Positions 5,192 to 12,060 of a stretch of DNA of 16,087 nt are shown here, one piece after another. Under the pieces are notes generated by a model. The model was not told the DNA's origin, ran no database searches, and worked only from the letters and a program-made list of their open reading frames with translations. Within the stretch, counting starts at the first letter, position 1. Every line of letters starts with the position of its first letter. This stretch comes from JBBRZF01 sp038236965 (GTDB lineage Bacteria; Acidobacteriota; Terriglobia; Terriglobales; Acidobacteriaceae), in contig JBBRZF010000068.1 in assembly GCA_038236965.1 (NCBI GenBank), positions 1 through 16,087 on the forward strand, given 5' to 3'. A program made the translations under genes and the position numbers.

Positions 5192-7297
5192 CTATTTCTG
5201 TTTCGCAACCTTCACCTTCGCCGATTCAAGCTTCTTCTGAACCTGCGCCACATCCTGCGGATCCACTTCGGCTGCAACCGTCTTGTTCCATTCGGCAAGC
5301 GAGCGTTCCCAGTGATTGATGGCCAGTTTCAAGCGTCCGGTCTTCATGTAAAGGTCGGCCAGGTGATCGTGAACCGTCGGGTCGTTCGAGGTCTTGTCCA
5401 CGGCCTTGCGAAGATTTTCTTCCGCCAGTTCGTAGTTTCCCATCTTGTAATAAACCCAACCCAACGAGTCGAGATACGCGCCGTTCTGCGGATCGATTTG
5501 AACCGCTTTGCGTATGTATCCCAACGCCTCTTCCAGTCGCGTGCCGCGGTCGGCCAGCATGTAGCCGAGGTAATTCAGCGCCGTGGCGTTGCGCGGATCG
5601 GTCGCCACCACCTTGCGGAAAGCCGCTTCCGCCTGGTCGTATTTTTTCTGGCGTTCATAGATGGAGCCCGCGACGAACAGCACGTAATCTTTTTCTTCCT
5701 GGCGCGAAGACAATTGTTCCGCCTTCGTTATCGCGCCTTCCGCATCCGGCCATCGACGCAAACGACTGTACATCTGCGCGAGCGCCAGCCAGGTCTCGCG
5801 ATCTTCCGGCGTGCCCTTCAGCATCGCCTTCACTTCGGCGATGGCGGCGTCAGGCTGTCCCATGTCCGCCTTTTGCGCGGCCAAAACAATCTTCAGGCTT
5901 CGATCATTGGGCAATTTTTCGACGGCTTCCTGCGCTGCCGCAGTTGCTGCCGGCCAGTTCTTCACGTCACGATTGGTGTCGATGATCTGCTGATAAGCGC
6001 GCGCGGCGTTGTCATCTCCCAGGGGCAGCATCTTGCGATATGTGTCCACCGCAAGCTGCGTCTTATTCTGCTCGCGATAGATGGAGCCCAGGCGCTCGAT
6101 AAAGATCGAACGATTGTTGCGCTCAGGCTGGCTGTAGCTGCCGTCGGGCTTGTCGGTCTTCGTGATCAGCGTCTGCAGGATTTGCGCAGCTTCGTCGTAG
6201 CGTCCCATCGCTTCATAGATGACCGCCATGTTGTAGGGCAATTCCAGTGAATCGGGGACGATCTCGGCGGCGTCTTTCAGCGATTGCAGCGCCTTGTCGA
6301 AATTTCCGTTGCGACGATAAATTTCTGCGATGCGCATATAAGTCTGCGCATCTTGCGGATCGGCTTCGGCGATCAATTTGTACTGCGCCAGTGCGGCGTC
6401 GATCTGGCCATCGTTCATCAGGTTCTGAGCGAGTCCGCGCGCGGAGTCGAGATTGTCTTTATCGAGCGCGAAGGATTTGCGATATGCGGCGATGGCGTCC
6501 TTGTACTTCTTCTGCTGTTCGTAGGTATAGCCCAGCGCGGCATAGATCTTGGCACTGCGGTCTGCTTGCGGAACGCCTTCCAGTATCTGCTGCGCGCGAG
6601 CGGCATCGCCGTTCTCTGTGTAGAGGTACGAAAGCGTGGTCACCGCTTCTTCAGAATTCGGTTGCAAGCTTACGGCCGTCTTGAACTCGGCCTCGGAGCG
6701 TGCATTCTCGTTGTTCAGCTTGTAGAGGCGGCCCAGCAGAAGGTGATCGTCAACGCTCTTCGGATCGAGTTTTACGATCTGTTCGTATTGGTCGATGGCG
6801 AGTTTCAGGATGCTTTGCGATTGCGAGCCCGCTTGCGTGTCGCCGAGAGAGCGCAGATAGATGCGTCCCAGCAAGCGGCGCGCGTCGATGTTATTGGGAT
6901 CGTTCTTGATGATGTCCTGGGCTTCGACGACAGCGTCGCGAATGCGCCCGGTGCGTACGTAGAGCTCGGCCAGTCCGGCGTTCAGGAACGAAGAACTGGG
7001 GTCGGCGTCGATGGCGAGTTTGTATTCCTCGATCGCCTTGGAAGCCAGTTCGCTGCGTCCGTAGTTGGCCAGCATCTCCTCATACATGTGCGCCATCGTG
7101 AAATGGAAATACGCGGAGGCGCGGTCGGGAGCTTTCTGTGGAGTATTCGAGGTCGTGGCTGGAGGCGTCTTCGCTGACTCGACTGCCGCCGGGGCGGGGG
7201 TCTGCGCAGGCTTGGCTGGCGTGCCGGATTGTGCCCAAACGGGCGCAGAGATTGCGAGTAGTAGTAACAGGGCAGAGAGGCGCTTAGAGATCATCAT
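5192..7297 (-). CDS. Exported tetratricopeptide-repeat protein, about 17 TPR units
   Basis: The protein has 701 residues when started at ATG 7297 (MMISKRLSALLLL...). Residues 1-23 form a signal peptide (VWA|Q), followed by a Pro/Ala/Thr-rich linker (24-60). From about residue 62 to 690 nearly everything is TPR: roughly 17 units of 34 residues with the usual pattern of A-x-x-x-L-G-x-x-Y and A-x-x-x-[FY]-x-K-A-x-x-x-D-P-x-[ND]. Examples are KIYAALGYTYEQQKKYKDA and AYLDSLGWVYYKMGNYELA. There is no enzymatic domain, so it is probably a periplasmic or outer-membrane-facing scaffold. A longer frame begins at TTG 7390, but that codon lies in the predicted -35 box and the ATG at 7360 lies upstream of the predicted transcript start, so both are unlikely. 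ATG 7294 is an alternative to 7297. The gene is monocistronic with its own terminator. The partner is unknown. Confidence 0.9.
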   Translation of the reverse strand: MMISKRLSALLLLLAISAPVWAQSGTPAKPAQTPAPAAVESAKTPPATTSNTPQKAPDRASAYFHFTMAHMYEEMLANYGRSELASKAIEEYKLAIDADPSSSFLNAGLAELYVRTGRIRDAVVEAQDIIKNDPNNIDARRLLGRIYLRSLGDTQAGSQSQSILKLAIDQYEQIVKLDPKSVDDHLLLGRLYKLNNENARSEAEFKTAVSLQPNSEEAVTTLSYLYTENGDAARAQQILEGVPQADRSAKIYAALGYTYEQQKKYKDAIAAYRKSFALDKDNLDSARGLAQNLMNDGQIDAALAQYKLIAEADPQDAQTYMRIAEIYRRNGNFDKALQSLKDAAEIVPDSLELPYNMAVIYEAMGRYDEAAQILQTLITKTDKPDGSYSQPERNNRSIFIERLGSIYREQNKTQLAVDTYRKMLPLGDDNAARAYQQIIDTNRDVKNWPAATAAAQEAVEKLPNDRSLKIVLAAQKADMGQPDAAIAEVKAMLKGTPEDRETWLALAQMYSRLRRWPDAEGAITKAEQLSSRQEEKDYVLFVAGSIYERQKKYDQAEAAFRKVVATDPRNATALNYLGYMLADRGTRLEEALGYIRKAVQIDPQNGAYLDSLGWVYYKMGNYELAEENLRKAVDKTSNDPTVHDHLADLYMKTGRLKLAINHWERSLAEWNKTVAAEVDPQDVAQVQKKLESAKVKVAKQK

Positions 7298-7360
7298 CGG
7301 GTTTCCAGCCGTTCGTCTTTGGTTTGGATGCGCAAGCGCCTCCTCAGGAGTCAGTTTCAT

Positions 7361-7390
7361 TTTATAGGTTTTAGAGGTACGAGTGCTCAA
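7361..7390 (-). promoter_or_regulatory. Predicted sigma-70 type promoter of the TPR gene
   Basis: On the minus strand TTGAGC (7390-7385, four of six) is followed after 18 bases by TATAAA (7366-7361, five of six). Transcription would start near 7354, leaving a leader of about 57 bases before ATG 7297. This placement helps choose the start codon, because the longer reading frame would begin within the promoter. Confidence 0.6.
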
Positions 7391-7445
7391 ACGGTCTGCC
7401 TTGGTGCGCTTCGGGTCGCTGGTTTGGGAGAATTGCCCTGAAAAA

Positions 7446-7479
7446 GCAAAAACCCCGAAACTGGGCGAGAGTTCCGGGG
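7446..7479 (-). terminator. Strong intrinsic terminator closing the four-gene operon
   Basis: The arms CCCCGAAACT (7453-7462) and AGTTCCGGGG (7470-7479) pair with one mismatch around a 7-base loop. On the minus strand the stem is followed by TTTTTGCTTTTTC, a textbook U-rich tail. It lies 22 bases past the stop codon of the last operon gene. Confidence 0.9.
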
Positions 7480-7501
7480 CCTTTGCAAAGTCCGACTCTT
7501 G

Positions 7502-8056
7502 TCAGAAGCCTTGTACCGCCTGAAATACACGGATCTTCCATGCATTTTCAGTCGGCGTCATCAGCGCTACGTAGTGCATGGTCGCGTCTTCGCTGTGGAC
7601 TACCTTGTCTCCGTCCAAAAGCTGTATCTCCACTTGGGCGGTATCGCGAACTTCCATGGCCGAGCCTTCCACGGAGTAGAAGACGGCTTCCAGATGATGG
7701 CCCTTGTCCACGTACTTGCGACTAAGGCCAGCCTGTTTTTGTTCGGCGATGGCTTGCGCCAGCTTGTCCCGGGCTATGCCGGTGAAGGACGCATTGAGCA
7801 GGTCGGCGCGATTCTCCGACATCGCCTGTGCGAGCGTCTGCCAGGCTTTTCCGTAATCACGTTGAATGGCTTGGACCGTCGCATCTTCCACTTGGCGAGG
7901 TTGCGCGTTCGCCACGTTGAGTTGGACCTTGTTCGACGGGCTTGCAGTGGCCGCCAACACCCACGGAGGAAGCGAAGCCAGCACGAAATAAAGTGCGAGT
8001 GCGATTCCCACTGCTATCAACGCGCGCTTCGAATGCAAGGAAGGGTTTCGCATCAT
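7502..8056 (-). CDS. Exported or membrane-anchored protein of unknown function (operon gene 4)
   Basis: The 184-residue protein has a basic N-terminus, then a hydrophobic segment (about 13-35) that ends in VLAATA and could be a signal peptide or an anchor. The rest alternates helix (about 55-115, with YGKAWQTLAQAMSENRADLL) and probable beta strands (120-184, HHLEAVFYSVEGSAMEVRDTAQVEIQLL to AWKIRVFQAVQGF). A helical start followed by a curved sheet of this size recalls NTF2-like folds, but I see no diagnostic motif. The start ATG 8056 overlaps the upstream stop as ATGA, and the strong ribosome site GGGGAGG lies just before it inside the upstream gene; a second ATG follows at once (8053). It is the last gene before the terminator. 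No function can be named. Confidence 0.75.
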   Translation of the reverse strand: MMRNPSLHSKRALIAVGIALALYFVLASLPPWVLAATASPSNKVQLNVANAQPRQVEDATVQAIQRDYGKAWQTLAQAMSENRADLLNASFTGIARDKLAQAIAEQKQAGLSRKYVDKGHHLEAVFYSVEGSAMEVRDTAQVEIQLLDGDKVVHSEDATMHYVALMTPTENAWKIRVFQAVQGF

Positions 8057-8925
8057 TTGCCTCCCCAGTGGATTTCGTTGCCGACGACGACTCCGGCGGC
8101 AACCGAGATGAGCGCGCTGTTTGACGGAGGCAATTCAGCCTGCGCGATACCGCGCTTGATGCGCGAATCCACCGTGCTCTTGCCATTCGAATCCACGGCG
8201 GTAAAGGTGACGATGGTTCCATCCGGCACCGCATTGCCGGAGCAATCGCGTATGGGATCGGTCACAACTTCGATGGCGCCATTGTTTCCGCGTTGCGCGC
8301 GCATGCGGATATTGCAAGGCTCGGCGGCCACCTGCTGCACCACGCGATTCGTGCGGGCGTCGCCGACGTTGGCCACGAACTGCGCAGCGCCCGCCTTCTT
8401 GCCGGAATCGAGCCGCGTCCACGCCACGCCGAACTTACTGGTCTCTGTGCGCGTGATGGCCGGAGCGCCTTCCACGGCAAGATTGAAAGCCACCAGGGTA
8501 GGCTCGAGTTGCAGGTTCTGATAAGCGTCGAACAGGAACGCGCTGCCGCTGATGACTCCCGGCTTCGACGCTGGCACGCGTGAAGGTCGCGCAAGGAAAG
8601 CAATGTTGTCCACCTTGTTCGCCGTAACGAAAAATGAGCCGGAGCTCTCGTTGCCGCCACCGTTCAATACTATGAAATAGCGTCCCGCCGCGCGAACGTC
8701 GTCTCCAGCGAGTTGAATCGGTTGTCCGAGTTGCTGCTTGCGCTTGGCGACATGGTTGGGGCCGTAGAGGTACAGCGTCGCTTCGCCGCTGCCGCTGGTC
8801 GGAATACTGACTCCGGTTCCGGCGAAGACCTTCTCTGGCACATTCAGCGTCTGCGCGTGAGCCACCGACGAAGCCACTATGCAGGCTGCAATCAACAACA
8901 TCAACAGAACCAGCACTCTTTTCAT
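8053..8925 (-). CDS. Exported Ig-like-domain protein, possible lipoprotein (operon gene 3)
   Basis: The 290-residue protein has an N-terminal export signal that can be read two ways: a lipobox IAAC with C15, or ordinary cleavage at AHA|Q near residue 25. The mature part looks all-beta. The C-terminal portion (about 205-285), with CSGNAVPDGTIVTFTAVDSNGKST and then AQAELPPSNSALISVAAGVVVG, resembles bacterial Ig-like (Big_1/invasin-type) domains, where P-D-G-T-x-V-x-F is typical. The first part (25-100) has a similar strand pattern. Two cysteines (in AEPCNIRM and IRDCSGN) may form a disulphide in the periplasm. It overlaps both neighbours by ATGA, implying translational coupling. An adhesive or scaffold role on the cell envelope is plausible, but it has no known name. 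Confidence 0.75.
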   Translation of the reverse strand: MKRVLVLLMLLIAACIVASSVAHAQTLNVPEKVFAGTGVSIPTSGSGEATLYLYGPNHVAKRKQQLGQPIQLAGDDVRAAGRYFIVLNGGGNESSGSFFVTANKVDNIAFLARPSRVPASKPGVISGSAFLFDAYQNLQLEPTLVAFNLAVEGAPAITRTETSKFGVAWTRLDSGKKAGAAQFVANVGDARTNRVVQQVAAEPCNIRMRAQRGNNGAIEVVTDPIRDCSGNAVPDGTIVTFTAVDSNGKSTVDSRIKRGIAQAELPPSNSALISVAAGVVVGNEIHWGGK

Positions 8926-10019
8926 AGTGCCGCCCTGTCGCTGCTGTACTGGTTCACGGTGACGCGATAGGTCTGAACGTTCGGCGCCAGATCGTCGCGC
9001 AGCGAGACCGAGAACGGTTGCGGTGTCAGCGGTTGCAAGGCCTGGTCGGAGTATCCGTCGGAGACCCAGATGACTTTGCCGGAGTTGTCATAGAACGTCG
9101 CCAGCACGTGCGGGATGTTCACGGTGAGACCGCTTTGGTTGACCAATTCGCCCTTGAGCACGCTGTGTCCGCGGGCGTCCTTCTCGATGCGCTGATGAAG
9201 CACGCCGATGACGGGATCGGCGGAAGCGGCTACCAGCAGCGCGTTAGGTTGCATGCGCACGCTCTTCACGTTCGCCAAAGTCATCTTCGGGAAATCGATG
9301 CGGAAGGGCGAGACTTCCTTTGGCAGCAAGGTGTGCGAGATCTTGTCGAAGCTGGATTCCTGCGCGACGGGGTTGCCGTCTTTGCCGAGCAGGTTTGCGC
9401 CGACGCTCACAAAGGCCGGCACCGTGTCTTCGTTAGTGATCTCGCCGAGGATGATGACGCTGCCATCGCGCTCAATGGCATTCATGGAAATGATGCGCAC
9501 GCGCGGAGCTTCCACGTTCTGCGCGCCCCAATCGTCGTCCGAACCGCGGGTGACGATGTCCCATCGCAGGTAGTTCACGGGAATGACCTGCGGCGGAACC
9601 TTCGCAACTTTTGCCAGCGGCCACATCACCTTCCAGCTATCGCCTTCCTTCACGACGGTGAGGTCCTTCGTGTCGTAGGAAGCGCCGACGGCGGTGGACC
9701 ATTCGATGTTGGCGCGAACGCTGGCTTCGCTGTCATTCTGTTTCAAGACCTTGGTTTCGAACTTCTGCAGGGTCGAGAGCGTGCGAAGACTGCCGTCGCG
9801 TCCGGAAAGATCTTTCTGGAAAGAATTCTGCTCGGTGTTGCTGGCCTTGGCCACATAGGAGAAAGCGCCTGACCAGTCGTGATTCTTGGCGTGAACGAGC
9901 AACTGCTGCACCGCGCTTTCCGGCGTAGTAGCAGGAGCAAGGTCACTGGGACGGATGGTTGCGGCTGCGATGAGAACGACCGTCAGCACCACGAGGACGA
10001 TAGGCAATAAGCGTTTCAT
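8922..10019 (-). CDS. Membrane-anchored periplasmic protein with NTF2-like and FxLYD-like regions (operon gene 2)
   Basis: The 365-residue protein starts with a hydrophobic segment (4-21) lacking a clear cleavage site, so it is probably an N-terminal anchor with the rest in the periplasm. Residues about 32-140 (TPESAVQQLLVHAKNHDWSG through KEGDSWKVMWP) look like the small NTF2-like domains found in exported proteins (DUF4878-like). The C-terminal half has two similar beta regions, about 170-250 (GEITNEDTVPAFVSVGANLLGKDGNPV) and 288-350 (GELVNQSGLTVNIPHVLATFYDNSGKVI). Their G-E-[LI]-x-N...[LF]Y/LxxxxGK-[VP] pattern resembles FxLYD/DUF3426-type domains. These assignments are by eye. Its ATG shares one base with the upstream stop (TAATG), with GGGAGG just upstream. 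It is presumably a partner of the membrane protein encoded before it. Confidence 0.75.
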   Translation of the reverse strand: MKRLLPIVLVVLTVVLIAAATIRPSDLAPATTPESAVQQLLVHAKNHDWSGAFSYVAKASNTEQNSFQKDLSGRDGSLRTLSTLQKFETKVLKQNDSEASVRANIEWSTAVGASYDTKDLTVVKEGDSWKVMWPLAKVAKVPPQVIPVNYLRWDIVTRGSDDDWGAQNVEAPRVRIISMNAIERDGSVIILGEITNEDTVPAFVSVGANLLGKDGNPVAQESSFDKISHTLLPKEVSPFRIDFPKMTLANVKSVRMQPNALLVAASADPVIGVLHQRIEKDARGHSVLKGELVNQSGLTVNIPHVLATFYDNSGKVIWVSDGYSDQALQPLTPQPFSVSLRDDLAPNVQTYRVTVNQYSSDRAAL

Positions 10020-11845
10020 TATTTCGCCTCCCGCAGGACGACGTCTTCATTTGTGTTCGAAACGAACTCGACGGACGAACCGATACGGCGGCGTTCCGGT
10101 ATCAACAGCACAGCGAAGATGGAGAAGATGCTGCTCAACATCGGCAGCGTTCCCCACATCAATCCTTGCCACGCCGGAGGCACCAATCCGCCGAATTCGA
10201 TCTTGCGGGCGGGAGGCACATCATCCTTCGTCCACAGCGTCACGTTGCCGTTGTCGTAGCTTTCCGCCCGTCGCCATCCGGCGAAGGCCAGCAGCGGTTC
10301 GTAGAATCGGTCACGCACGAAGATGTAGCGCAAGCCGTATTGGTCGGCGTGTTTCAACATGGAGCGCAATGCTTCCATGCCGGGAGCGCCGAAATATTTC
10401 GAGTTGTAAAGCTGTCCCGAACCGTAGGCGGTCAACTCCGGCAGTAAGCGCGCCGAGTTGTAATCGCCGTCCACGCTGCCTGCGTCCGCGTAAGTGGCGA
10501 CCCTAGCGAACTGGTTGCCAAAGCCCAGCGTGATGTAGCGGAACTTGTTGTGGTCCGCGTTATTCAGGAACGTGATGACCTGGTCTACTTTGAATGGACT
10601 GGTAAAGATGGGGTTGAAGACCGTCCACGAAACTGCCATGGAGAACGTAGCCACGGCCAGGATTGAGAGTCCGACCATCGCCTTTCTTGCATAACGGTCG
10701 ACGAGTTGCGCGGCGAGTATGCCCACGATAGGCATCGCCATCAGCGTGGCCCAGAAGGTGAAGCGCTCGAAGGTCAAAACTTCAAAGGCGCGTCCCAGTA
10801 GCAGTCGCGCCACCGGCGTGGTTCCGCCGAGTCCGAGCAGCATGGTGACGTACCAACCGAAGAGCAGCGGACGAAGCCTGCGTTCGCTCGATCCGCGCAT
10901 GAGGATGAACGGCAGCGCGAGAATCAGCGCGCCCATGGGGATCAGCCAGAAATTGATTCCGCTGCGCACCACCAGCAGATAGTTGTCGCGGCTGCCGTGA
11001 GGGATCGGCATCTGGTTGATCGGGTTTGCCATCAGCGCGAGCCAGTAGGGCAGCAGCACCACCGCTACGCCTGCAATGGTGAGTACGGCAAAAATCGCCG
11101 CGCGTCCCAACACTCCCGCACTCGATGCGTGTTCGTCGTCGTCGGAATTGCGGTCGAGTAAGGCCAGCCAGAGAATGGGAATCGCAAACAGCACCGTGCC
11201 GAAAATCATCGTGACATGATGCGCGGCCGCTGCGGCCATGGAGATCAGCAGGCCCTTGATGAGCGAACTAAATCGCCCGGTGCGCGTCCACGAATAAAAG
11301 AAGGGCAACGCATTCAAGGTGAGTGCGGCCGCCGAGGTCGTCGGCAACTGTCCGGATTGATAGACGAGCATCGCCAGCGATCCCAGGAAAACCGTTCCCA
11401 GCGCGGCATAGCTCGCCTGTCGTTCGCTCACCCAGAGGCGCGCGTAACGATACATTCCAATGGGCAGCAATAGGATTGCGATCAATTGCACCAGCATGTA
11501 GGCGAGGTTCAGCCCCATCAAATGCGAGAACAATGCCATCCACTGGTGGGTAAGCGGCGGATAGGCGGTTTGCGAAAAACCTCCATACCACTTTTCATTC
11601 CAGGGCGAAAACCAGTGCTGCGCGTAATGCGACGCGAAGAACATGTGGGTGTTGGCATCGTATGAATTGGCCGGCAATTGCATCAGCAGAAGCGGGCCAT
11701 GAATGGCAATGGCCAGCAGGACGATCGCTGTCAGCGGAATTGCGCGACTGTAGGTATTAGAGATAGGGGACGTCAAATGGGAATCCTCCGCACCATACGG
11801 TTCAGCAGCAGTTTGGATTCCGTCTAGGCCTAGAGGGTTTTCCAT
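10019..11845 (-). CDS. Polytopic membrane protein resembling GT-C glycosyltransferases / PTPS-related family (operon gene 1)
   Basis: The 608-residue protein (from ATG 11845) has about ten transmembrane helices between residues 34 and 410, a soluble segment of about 145 residues (411-555) and a last helix (560-583). The first extracytoplasmic loop carries NSYDANTHMFFASHY and then WYGGFSQTAYPPLTHQ (59-100). An acidic residue (D63) in this loop, followed by G-G/YPPL, is typical of GT-C fold lipid-dependent glycosyltransferases and of the '6-pyruvoyl-tetrahydropterin synthase-related' membrane family. The segment YGLRYIFVRDRF (503-514) then YDNGNVTLWTK (530-540) matches the soluble domain of YfhO-like proteins. 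Catalysis is not proven: D63 is the only clear candidate. A GTG at 11863 would add six residues, but ATG 11845 has the ribosome site GGGAAG ten bases upstream. It heads a tightly coupled operon. Confidence 0.8.
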   Translation of the reverse strand: MENPLGLDGIQTAAEPYGAEDSHLTSPISNTYSRAIPLTAIVLLAIAIHGPLLLMQLPANSYDANTHMFFASHYAQHWFSPWNEKWYGGFSQTAYPPLTHQWMALFSHLMGLNLAYMLVQLIAILLLPIGMYRYARLWVSERQASYAALGTVFLGSLAMLVYQSGQLPTTSAAALTLNALPFFYSWTRTGRFSSLIKGLLISMAAAAAHHVTMIFGTVLFAIPILWLALLDRNSDDDEHASSAGVLGRAAIFAVLTIAGVAVVLLPYWLALMANPINQMPIPHGSRDNYLLVVRSGINFWLIPMGALILALPFILMRGSSERRLRPLLFGWYVTMLLGLGGTTPVARLLLGRAFEVLTFERFTFWATLMAMPIVGILAAQLVDRYARKAMVGLSILAVATFSMAVSWTVFNPIFTSPFKVDQVITFLNNADHNKFRYITLGFGNQFARVATYADAGSVDGDYNSARLLPELTAYGSGQLYNSKYFGAPGMEALRSMLKHADQYGLRYIFVRDRFYEPLLAFAGWRRAESYDNGNVTLWTKDDVPPARKIEFGGLVPPAWQGLMWGTLPMLSSIFSIFAVLLIPERRRIGSSVEFVSNTNEDVVLREAK

Positions 11846-11863
11846 GTGGAAGTTACTTCCCAC
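11846..11863 (-). promoter_or_regulatory. Hairpin over the ribosome site of the GT-C-like gene
   Basis: On the minus strand GTGGGAAG, TAA and CTTCCAC form a near-perfect stem (GGAAG/CTTCC plus GT/AC with one bulged base) directly before ATG 11845. The Shine-Dalgarno sequence GGGAAG lies in one arm, so folding would hide it. It may lower translation of the first operon gene, or be a protein-binding site. Seen in sequence; effect inferred. Confidence 0.35.
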
Positions 11864-11906
11864 GGCTTATTTCGCGCTGCGGCCTCAACCGGAGGTGTAC
11901 CAAAAC

Positions 11907-11919
11907 GCTCATTGTGAGC
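11907..11919. promoter_or_regulatory. Palindrome in the divergent region, operator candidate
   Basis: GCTCA-TTG-TGAGC is a perfect 5-bp inverted repeat with a 3-base centre, about 62 bases upstream of ATG 11845. It is the size of a dimeric helix-turn-helix repressor site. No regulator gene lies in the window and I found no convincing -35/-10 pair to anchor it. Confidence 0.3.
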
Positions 11920-12019
11920 ACCGCAATGCTCTTTTGCGACAGAGTAGATTCTGTCCAGAGTGACGAAACAGCCGTTTTGCTGCTGAACTGCATCCGAACA
12001 CTTGGAATTGAGTTTGCGA

Positions 12020-12034
12020 GTGTCTGATAGACAC
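12020..12034. promoter_or_regulatory. Palindrome upstream of the TPR/beta-barrel gene, operator candidate
   Basis: GTGTCT-GAT-AGACAC is a perfect 6-bp inverted repeat with a 3-base centre, ending 26 bases before the GTG start of the TPR/beta-barrel gene. Its position would put it at or just after the promoter of that gene, where a repressor would act. A weak promoter, TTGGAA (12002-12007) with TGATAG (12025-12030) at 17 bases, would overlap it. Confidence 0.4.
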
Positions 12035-12060
12035 ACTAGCGCTCCCCGGATATCCGAAAA

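Noticed and set aside
4577..6250. 557-codon plus-strand open frame
   Set aside because: It lies antisense to the well-supported dGTPase-family and TPR genes and even crosses the terminator between them; its protein is Arg/Leu/Val-rich without domains. It is a compositional shadow.
11911..11919. ATTGTGAGC resembling half of the E. coli lac operator
   Set aside because: A nine-base match is expected by chance and no LacI-type regulator is in view; only the palindrome itself is reported.
11830..12036. 68-codon minus-strand frame over the divergent promoter region
   Set aside because: It overlaps the start of the GT-C-like gene in another frame and shows no ribosome site or protein-like sequence.
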